The notes under the pieces were generated by a model. It searched no databases. It worked only from the letters and a program-made list of their open reading frames with translations, and was not told where the DNA came from. The translations under genes and the position numbers were made by a program. From contig CAJINV010000003.1 in NCBI GenBank assembly GCA_905178155.1, positions 9,431,979 to 9,495,978 on the forward strand: a stretch of DNA of 64,000 nucleotides, written 5' to 3'. Below are positions 57,401 to 64,000 of this stretch, one piece after another. Source of the stretch: Amoebophrya sp. A120 (Eukaryota > Sar > Dinophyceae > Syndiniales > Amoebophryaceae). Position 1 is the stretch's first letter, and every line of letters starts with the position of its first letter.

Positions 57401-59147
57401 CGCCGAAGGCAAGAAGGCGGCCGCGCTAGTGCCGCCATCGCCGCGATTTTATCGAGTCGATTGCATACATCATTACTTCACTTTGCTTCAGGTGTCGACG
57501 GGAAAGGATTCGACGATACAACTTCACTCGCTTCGTGTAGGTTCTCACGAACCCTGGCGACACTTTTCCAACTGCAAAGCGGGCTGCGCTGGAAGCCAAG
57601 AAATTGTTTGTGTAAGTGCGCACGTAAAGCGAAAGGGCCGCGTCGAGCTTCACAGACAGGACGAATATCCTAGAATGTTGCGTGCGTTTCCCGTGGATCT
57701 CGTCTATGCTTCGGATCGTCATCGATGGCGCCACAGGTGGCAAGGCGAGCGAGGTCTGGCGGGTAGTGCTACCAAGGCGGTGGCGTCATCGGTTGCATCT
57801 TCGTATAGAAATGCTTTCCCTGCCATTGGTCATCGAGAACCTTGCGGTTTCAAGCGGTTTAGCGCATCTTTCACTTTGGAGCATGATCCCACGCGGTTTC
57901 TCCGTTTGGCCGTCGACGCGAAAGGTGGCGACTTCTGGAACATAAAGCATATACCGGGGTTAGCTGCTTCCACAGCCTTGGCGGTGTCGCCTGCAGCTTC
58001 TTCGCTGACTTGTTCTGGCGGAGATGCTGGCGCTGCGGTTTCAAATAGTTCAATGCGTGACGCACCCGAGCAGCCACAGGAGTCGAATTGCGATGGAACG
58101 GGGACAAGCGTGACACCAGAAAGTCACCAGATCGTCACGCAGGAGAAGCAGAAGGAAGCCCTTCTTGCAGCTGTTGAACATTGGCGCGCGTGGTCCGATG
58201 ACAACGGGTGCCCAGGTCAGGCCTCGACATTTGCGGCCTTACGTGCGTGTGTTCGCGGTGAAAATGCTCGAGGTTCGGGCAGCGTTAGTGAAGGGAGCCC
58301 TGCTAGGGTACGATCTTCCGAACCACCGGGAAGCGGCAGTCGTCGAGTTCGTTCGAAAAGCGAAGGCCTAGAGGAGGTCGCTGATCGCGTTTACGAGCCG
58401 TTTTCTGACAGAGGTGACCTATCCGACAGTCTGGATCTATCGCGGCTCTCTGCCCTTTCGGTCTCCCAGCGGCGCCTGTTTCTACGGGTATTCGTAGCGC
58501 AGCAGTGCGAGAACGAGGTCGCAATGTGCATGATTATCGCAGCATTGACAGGGGGACGTCCTGAGGAGCAGGCACAGACGTGGGCAGGCTGGATCGCAAC
58601 CGCGAGTGAGATGCTATCGCGCTTGCGGCTCCATTCGCTGCAGGCCTCAGTGCTAAAGCATGTTCCCGTTTTGGACGTTGCCGGGACATCTTCCCCGGAT
58701 GCCCGCAGCAGCTGCTTCCCAGTCGCATGCACTTCATGCCACACACCCTACGCGCCGCCGCTTTACGAATACGAATGGAGTGACGCTCCCACTCGAGATC
58801 CTGCTTTGCCGAGGCACCTCTGCGGTCGCGCCAGCGCGAGGCCGACCACCTCTATCAGCTTCGTGCACGAAGAACATTCGCGGCGTGGAGATCAAGAACC
58901 CCAGTGTCATGCCCACAGCACGCACTGTCAAGCGCCCAGGTTGCAGCTGCAGCCGTGTGGCCGCTGCCACGCCGCACCCAAGGCAAAGTGCGCAGTGTGC
59001 GGTAAAAAAGTACGCGGGCAGTGGTTTGCATGCCCTCGGTGCGCTAGCGGTGGGCACCTGGAGCACATGGCCGAATATTTTGACCAGCACAACTCTTGTC
59101 CCTTGTGCAAGCAAACGCCAGGCACAGCCATCCGACAAGCTTCGTGA
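48485..59147 (+). CDS. WDR24: WDR24-like GATOR2 subunit (WD40 repeats plus C-terminal zinc domain)
   Basis: WDR24/Sea2 is a core subunit of GATOR2 (SEACAT), which relieves GATOR1 inhibition of TORC1 in amino-acid sensing at the lysosome or vacuole. Model: tentative exon 1 48485-48643, then 49856-50115, 50932-51117, 53008-53333, 55020-55105 and 57492-59147. It gives about 890 residues against about 790 in human. All joins keep frame with GT-AG introns. WD40 signs in order: GFVASSSANGMLCLWDV; SLVSADAAGAVKLWTL; HEDGSVLLYE; FAAGTRDKKITVFDA; VLATCSNIMDHQILVWDM, as in human WDR24 around its LATCS...DHNIYVWDV segment; then FFWASPDHI joined to VSTGKDSTIQLHSL. The C-terminus has an alpha-solenoid-like LSRLRLHSLQASVLK. 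It then has CTSC, CGRC, CAVCGKKVRGQWFACPRC, GGHLEHMAEYF and CPLC, the family's zinc-binding end. Exon 1 is weakest: a 53-codon frame reading RHVNLARASGVDL...VFALRVGSR. Confidence 0.85.
50116..50931 (+). other. Intron 2 of the WDR24-like gene
   Basis: 816 bp, donor GTGAGT, acceptor TTTGCAG. The join completes a Gly codon and continues with YYEIETDPEGSERWG. It contains a short CCAGGTGGGCCAGGTACTG-type duplication near 50720-50760 and CCGTCTGACGCC repeats near 50800-50850. Confidence 0.75.
51118..53007 (+). other. Long GC-rich intron 3 of the WDR24-like gene
   Basis: 1890 bp, donor GTTAAG, acceptor TTTGTAAG. The join recreates a WD40 repeat ending in HEDGSVLLYE. The placement is the best of several GT-AG options and could shift by a few codons. 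It is very GC-rich with frames open everywhere; the 315-codon minus frame (51576-52523) is not a gene. No terminal inverted repeats were noticed. Confidence 0.6.
53334..55019 (+). other. Long GC-rich intron 4 of the WDR24-like gene
   Basis: 1686 bp with donor GTCGCAAG, the same eight bases as the GT31 intron 1 donor, and acceptor ATGCGAG. The join VWDM to TTSLPVFVFNSHRK matches WDR24 spacing between VWDV and the following His-Arg. GC-rich with open frames on both strands (274 codons + and 224 codons -); none is supported. Confidence 0.6.
55106..57491 (+). other. Long GC-rich intron 5 of the WDR24-like gene
   Basis: 2386 bp with donor GTAAGC and acceptor TTGCTTCAG, phase 0 on both sides. It is GC-rich with GGCCGGGCCC-type words and a 327-codon minus frame (56166-57149) that I reject. 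GGATAGTATCCCTA is directly repeated at 57217 and 57232. Confidence 0.75.
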
Positions 59148-60239
59148 GACGCGGCGGGCCGTATTTCGATGTCTCGTCTGATGTGTGATTTGTCTGGCTC
59201 CATTGCCATTGGAGTAAACAGGGAGAAGTAGCACCAATACGACCGAACGCGCACGCGCTCGCTCAGATGTGATCTCAGGTTCCTTCTTTGCTTGCTCACT
59301 CATCATAATTGTATAAACTACGCAGGCGGAGGCGCTAGGAGAAAAGCATTCGTGACTGAGAGTGTAATTGGGACCAGGTGGTACGTACTCGGGTGTGCAC
59401 CCTTCTTCTGTGAGACTCCGGCAGGCAGATAGCCAGATGGCCAAAATAAACGACAGGAACGCACTGTGCCACAGGTGAGATGAGTTGATATGGCTGCCAT
59501 ACGTGATTTTGCTAGTGAAGGCGATGGGCACGAGTCCATCTGTAGGATTGTGAAGAAACACGAGGCTAAAGTGTGACTGCGGGTGTAGTTCTAGTGGACA
59601 GCGCCAACAGATGAAAGACAACGAAATACCAAGACCACGACAGACACCGCTTAGGCTCTGGCGACTGAAACAGCAGGAGGTTCGTGCTTTTCCATTGTGT
59701 ACGTACCTACTCGAGAGCAACCGGCTTTTTTCCTTATTGTTATTACATACAGATACTAATACTTATACATCCCCCAAAGCACGCCCCCCGAATGAAGTAC
59801 ATTGGTTGACCCTCGTTGTCTCCTTCTTGGTTAATCAGTAAACAGAGATCCTAATATGTCATGAGCCGCCAATCACCGCCTAGTTCCCGTCCCGTCCCTC
59901 TACACTGCTCTATCCTAGTCGTGTGCCAGGCTGCGCACAGATGTAAACCCGCTCCTGTCTATCGAGGGTTAGAGTAAGAGGCTCCGCCAATCACCACTAT
60001 ACTCCAGCTCCAGCTCTACCACTTAATGTCAATCTCAAACTAAGTCCCCGGCTCAGTCGCGAATGAGCGTGATCACTAAATTGATAATGCTGCACCTGTG
60101 GAGATGGAGAAGTGTGACGCAAAATTCAACTAATCCGCTAAAAAATTGAAAAACAAGAAATAGAACCAGGGCCGGACTTCAAACACCGCGACCGCCCGGC
60201 GATGGGCGTAGGGCGCGCCCGCCGAAGCATGTAGCGTTT
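59148..60239. other. 3' flank of the WDR24-like gene
   Basis: No gene recognised. The minus-strand frame of 328 codons at 58734-59720 is partly antisense to the WDR24-like last exon and is not supported. A partial copy of repeat family 3 lies at 59900-59995. Confidence 0.35.
59900..59995 (+). repeat. Partial copy of repeat family 3 (right end)
   Basis: Contains TAGTCGTGTGCCAGGCTGCG, ACAGATGTAAACCCGCTCCT, GTCTATCGAGG and AGAGTAAGAGGC as in the copies at 23495-24520. Only the right-hand 100 bp is present. Confidence 0.75.
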
Positions 60240-60484
60240 GCCGCGTTCCCCGCGACGCCCAGATTGGCACCGTAGTGGCGGGGCCGGCTCCCGGAAAGAA
60301 ATTTCAAATTTGCAAAGAACTTGCGATGTGTGTCAATTGGCCGCCTGCCCGTGCGGCGTAACGCCATCCACGACGGCACGGCGGGCCCACAAAAAGCAGG
60401 CGCACGGCCGGCCCGCGGCCAGGGCGGAGGAAAGAGAGCACCAATGAGCCCACTACCTCCGCCACGGCAGCCATATTTGGCATC
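60240..60484 (+). repeat. MITE-like repeat fragment, right part
   Basis: Matches the right third of the 21858-22587 element: CCCGGAAAGAAATTTC with AAATTTGCAAAG, a GTGCGGCGTAACG block, CACGGCGGGCCCA, and the end CCCACTACCTCCGCCACGGC followed by AGCCATATTTGGCA. The left two thirds are missing here. Confidence 0.7.
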
Positions 60485-61050
60485 AGACGCGCGCGCGCTG
60501 CCCCCCGTGCTAGGGCATTAGCCTCGCGACATCGTGCTCGGGACGATGCTCGATGCGAGCGTGGCTATGATAGTGTGGTTGCGCTCTCCGGTTGCTTTTT
60601 GGGCTGCGCACGGGCAGCGGTGTAAAGAAGTCGATGATGGCCCGCGGTTCAGAAGAGCACTTGGGGAAGGTTTTCGGTGGGTCCGGTCGGTTTGGCCAAG
60701 CTATTTTACGCCCGGGACTTGGCTATGACTGTGTGGCTTTAGCGCGTGGCTCGCGCGGCTTGCTCTTTGTAGCTTGCTGGGCCGGCCGCGGCCGGGCTCT
60801 CTCCTTACTCTCCACTGTGACCGTCGCAGGGCATCTCGCCGCGATGTCTACAGTGCGCAGTGGCACTGCCTTGGTTGAGTGTCATCGTTTCCGCGCGCTT
60901 TCGCTTGGTGGGTGAACTGCGCAGGGAGTGCGATTGCAGAGATCTATAAATAGCCATGGCATGCTATCAAAATCACAACCACGGCGGGCCGCACAACTAA
61001 TGCCAGCGACATCAAAAACGCTAGAGCGTCGCGGGGTCTTTTGTTTGTTT
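60485..61050. other. Spacer between two MITE fragments
   Basis: Mixed to GC-rich DNA without a recognised gene; frames of 64-107 codons (60534-60915 +) overlap. A feature of interest is its position between the right fragment (60240-60484) and the left fragment (61051-61312) of the same repeat family. Confidence 0.35.
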
Positions 61051-61312
61051 GTAGTGAGGCCACCGAACGGCTCGAGCCAGGGAGTTTTTTTGACACCTCC
61101 CGCGCAAAGCGGCCGGCACTTTTCAAGCGGCCGGAAGTGTTTTCATACATGAAAGCTGTCCGCCTATCAAGAAGAAGGGGCCAGGGCTTCGCCGTCAATC
61201 AAACATGCCCGAGGGAATTCTATCGATTCCCGCTCGACAAAATGACTCAGGGGAGCCGGCGAAAGGGGCGCCCTTCTGAGGCGCCCACCGCCTTAGTTTC
61301 TGGCATTTAGGT
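61051..61312 (+). repeat. MITE-like repeat fragment, left part
   Basis: Begins GTAGTGAGGCCACCGAACGG. It continues with GGCCGGAAGTGTTTTCATAC and ends just after the core GGGGCGCCCTTCTGAGGCGC. The hairpin and right end are absent here. Confidence 0.75.
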
Positions 61313-61360
61313 GCAGCCGCAAGCTACTTCCGAGCAGGATTATAGATAGCATGTTACACA

Positions 61361-61490
61361 GGTGGTCGCTCGCCTGAAGAAGCGAGCACGCGAGTGATTT
61401 TGCTTATCTTTCTTATTCATATTCTCAGGAACTCACTTAGCACATACAGCAGTCACTCGCCGTTCTAAAGAAGCAAGGAAGCACGCAATG
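61361..61490 (+). repeat. Two stem-loop repeats near the unknown three-exon gene
   Basis: GTCGCTCGCCTGAAGAAG followed by CGAGCAC at 61364-61388 matches 25619-25648. A second, degraded version (CACTCGCC, AAGAAGCAAGGAAGCACGC) lies at about 61450-61485. The purpose is unknown. Confidence 0.5.
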
Positions 61491-61774
61491 GGTTCCATCC
61501 GATAGCATGCGGAGTAGTAGTTTAGTTCGGAACTGCTCCTACCGTCGGCGAGGGATAGACCGGCCCCTGTGCAGGTGAGCCGCACTTATTTCCTGCGGGG
61601 AATTGCTTTGCTTACCTCCAACGGCGGGGTTGGGGAGTCTGTCAGAGGCCCAGATAAACTACCTGCCACGACTGAGATTGCGGCCGGAACGAAACACAGC
61701 ACGCGCGCACGTATCATCCTTGACTATACACCGATGAAGCGCAACCGCAATTATTCCCATGCCTATGTATAGAT

Positions 61775-62863
61775 ATGATGCCTCCACCAGGAAGGGAGCT
61801 GGCATCGGGAAGCGAGCGCACACTCAGCAGCTCCGCTGTGGCATCGTTGGCGCCCGGAGGCCGAGGTAGCAGCCGCGTGCTCGGATACGCAACCGTATGT
61901 GCGGGATACTGGTATAGTGAGAAGGATTTCCTCACTTATGTTGCCCGTGAGAAGGTTGTTCTTGATGCGTGCGGATTTCTGGTCGCGGGCATTGCAGACG
62001 AGCTGGCCAAAGTGTCCGAAGGCGGTCAAAGTCAGACGCTATATAAGCACAGCATCCGGCCGCGCCCGCCACAGTCCAGCGCCATACTTTCGGTGCTCAA
62101 CTCGCACCAGCGTGGGAGCTACTACCGCGCCCAGTGGTATCTGGTCAACGAACAACATGGACACGGAGTAAGCCTACTGGCATTTAGCTGCGTTGTAAAT
62201 AATCTCGGTGACGGGAGCGCTCTTAAACTTAATGCCACAGAAACCGCAGAGCCAGAGGCTGAGGCAGACGACGCACGGCAGCACCTGCAGAAGGGTGTAC
62301 TACCAAGCAGCAACGAATTTTACGTTCGAAAAAAGACCAGGTGGGGCCTTAGATTTTCACCCTTCTGCACATCAAAAGCAAACACAATGCACACGCGGTC
62401 TTTGGAAGCACGATGGACGGTCCCGGTATCGAGTCGCCCCCTTCGGCAACACCTTCCAACTACAACCACGATAACAAAGCGTGGGACCCAGGGGAATACT
62501 TCAACAAGCGACCTGTTTTTTTTTTGCGTGCGTATGGGCCTTCGGAGAGCTTCCTACCCCACCAAGCAGAAAAAGGCCATCGACCGCGCGAAGATTGTTC
62601 CGCTGAATGAGAGCTTCGCTCAAGTTTTCGTTCCAGAGTTGTTAGAACAGGACTCACTGCCGACCTTATCCCCCCAAGATAGTGGCGAGTTTTTAGATGA
62701 GCTGCTCGAGGACGTGAAGAACGTACCCGAGTGGTCGCTGTACGACGCCAGCCTCGGGAGGCTTCTGCAGGAATCAAAGTTGCGGACCCGAAGCTTTTAC
62801 ACTCCGCAGCAATTTATGGCCTCCCAGAATGCTGATCGGTCGCAATGCGACGTGCAACTCTAG
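61775..62863 (+). CDS. Unrecognised protein of about 282 residues, three exons
   Basis: Proposed exons 61775-62167, 62353-62514 and 62570-62863. Intron 1 (185 bp) is GTAAGC...CCTTAG and joins NEQHGHG to IFTLLHIKSKHNAHAVFG. Intron 2 is only 55 bp, begins GT followed by a T run, ends CAAGCAG, and joins YFNKRP to KKAIDRAKIVP. Both keep phase 0. The unspliced frame is open throughout, but the spliced reading has clearly better composition (SPPSATPSNYNHDNKAWDPG). The N-terminal half has LGYATVCAGYWYSEKDF, VLDACGFLVAG and SYYRAQWYLVNEQHG. This strand-rich, Gly-turn arrangement loosely recalls the Tim21/Coa1 fold, but that is a guess. The C-terminus is acidic (FLDELLEDVKNVPEW). The ATG-ATG start is the first in frame; a stop lies close upstream. 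Confidence 0.6.
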   Translation: MMPPPGRELASGSERTLSSSAVASLAPGGRGSSRVLGYATVCAGYWYSEKDFLTYVAREKVVLDACGFLVAGIADELAKVSEGGQSQTLYKHSIRPRPPQSSAILSVLNSHQRGSYYRAQWYLVNEQHGHGVSLLAFSCVVNNLGDGSALKLNATETAEPEAEADDARQHLQKGVLPSSNEFYVRKKTRWGLRFSPFCTSKANTMHTRSLEARWTVPVSSRPLRQHLPTTTTITKRGTQGNTSTSDLFFFCVRMGLRRASYPTKQKKAIDRAKIVPLNESFAQVFVPELLEQDSLPTLSPQDSGEFLDELLEDVKNVPEWSLYDASLGRLLQESKLRTRSFYTPQQFMASQNADRSQCDVQL

Positions 62864-64000
62864 GTCAAGCCCTACTCACTTTGAGTCTTCTTCTTCATCA
62901 AGCATAACGTACTGGCAGCATTTGCTGCGCAGTTCGCAGGTCGTCTCATTACGACAAACGAAAAAAGCATGTTGGATTTGTCGTGGAAGTCCAACCTTTG
63001 CAGACCCTACAAGCGCCGCACGCTTCGGCTTTGGAAATATGAGCAAGGAAGTGCGCGGCCATCGCATCCCGCAGCGGTTTGGAGATGGTTGCAGCACCGA
63101 AAAAAAAAGCTGCACAAGTAGGGTGAAAGGACGAGCCAGCCCAGCAAAGGAAACCGCAAAAAGGTACCAGGCTCCGGCGTGCTTGAGTCCGGGCCCGCCG
63201 GGCCGGCCCTTCGCTACCCGGCTGCCCACCGGATTCCGGTCGACCTACTACAAGCAAGCGTGGCCCCGCCCGTCGCGCCTGGCGGCCGCGTCTCCTTTGC
63301 GGACTCCTTGGGCCCTTTCCAAGATCGCCGACCGTTTATTTGCCCATCCAACGAAGCAGTGCCGTAGCCTGGCCGGCCACGCCGGGGCCCGCCGCTCGCA
63401 CGCCCGGGCCCCTCTTCCGTGCTTGTATTGCGTTGCTTCGGGCCGGGTGAGTTCCATCGCCGGGCCGCCCGTCTGATCTGCCCCAGGCCGGCGAGGGCTT
63501 CTGCGACGCGTCCTCGCCCACTCCTGCGAGGGCGTATTGCCGCATAACCCCCGTGGGCCAGTCCTTCCGTCGGCTCTGCCGGACCTGCCGACTTCGGACG
63601 GCAGAAGGCCCAGTAGGATGGGGTAACTGCAGGCCGCCCGCGCAGCCGAAGGGCAGAACGTGGCGCGACCAAGAAGACGGATGAGCTTTGGCGCTGTTCT
63701 AGCTTTTCGCTTTGGGCGCTTCGATTGAAGTGGCCGACGCTTAGCTAGGGCGAAGGGGTGCGCCGAGTTAGCATAGCATAGCATCGGCGGGCTGGATTTT
63801 CTTCATTCCATCCTTTTCGTTCATTTCGCGGACGCGGTCTTCATTCTCGGCGACATGCCCTTCGCGTCCACAGGGTAAGTTGTTGTCTGTTATGCTGCAA
63901 CTATGGATAGAATAAGAGACCGTTGAGTGCTGGGAGGTAAAAAGTGAATCACGATGGCACGCTGCGATTTGGGGCTTGCGTGGCAATAGCGGAAGTGTCG
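62864..64000. other. Right end of window, no supported gene
   Basis: GC-rich from about 63130 to 63660 with open frames on both strands (178 codons on -, 215 codons on +) and no motif. The last 200 bp are less GC-rich and hold nothing recognised. Confidence 0.35.

Noticed and set aside
58734-59720. Minus-strand ORF of 328 codons at the WDR24 end
   Set aside because: Largely antisense to the last exon with its Cys/His zinc-binding pattern; the + strand reading is the meaningful one.

Overview
The window is eukaryotic nuclear DNA, most likely from a protist or unicellular alga. Genes are few, interrupted by introns, and embedded in satellites and dispersed repeats. An interstitial run of degenerate TTTAGGG repeats (about 39.46-39.51 kb) suits algae, plants and alveolates. 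Two introns look like mobile elements of the introner type reported from several algal and protist groups, including the dinoflagellate relative Amoebophrya. I cannot name the species. No bacterial operon, rRNA, CRISPR array or convincing tRNA is present.

Layout. 0-10.4 kb: no recognisable gene; GC-rich blocks, an AT-rich island (8.04-8.62 kb) and a GC minisatellite (9.11-9.33 kb). 10.5-17.6 kb: a complete Sec7-domain Arf-GEF of the large BIG/Sec7 type in three exons. 17.6-28.6 kb: accessory DNA with several copies of a roughly 700-bp MITE-like repeat, two other dispersed families, several minisatellites and a spaced-motif region. 30.8-36.5 kb: a family 31 glycosyltransferase split by a 2.7-kb satellite-filled intron and a 1.8-kb foldback element. 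36.5-42.4 kb: repeats, another MITE copy, telomere-like DNA and weak ORFs. 42.46-42.90 kb: mitochondrial ribosomal protein mL43. 45.6-46.7 kb: an unrecognised Ser/Thr-rich ORF. 48.5-59.1 kb: a WDR24-like subunit of the GATOR2 complex, six exons with very long introns. 61.8-62.9 kb: an unrecognised protein of about 282 residues in three exons. All supported genes lie on the + strand.

The most notable structure is shared by two unrelated genes. In the Arf-GEF, a 262-bp element with 32-bp perfect terminal inverted repeats and a 5-bp target-site duplication interrupts the frame. Removing the element plus one duplication copy restores the frame exactly. In the glycosyltransferase, an unrelated 1812-bp foldback element with 95-bp perfect terminal inverted repeats and a 7-bp near-perfect duplication does the same. 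Neither offers GT-AG ends at those boundaries. This suggests that at least two transposon families in this genome act as, or generate, introns.

The genes do not form one pathway: Golgi vesicle traffic (Arf-GEF), glycosylation (GT31), mitochondrial translation (mL43) and nutrient signalling to TORC1 (WDR24). Exon boundaries were derived by hand from reading-frame continuity, splice motifs and family resemblance; no transcript or database evidence was available.
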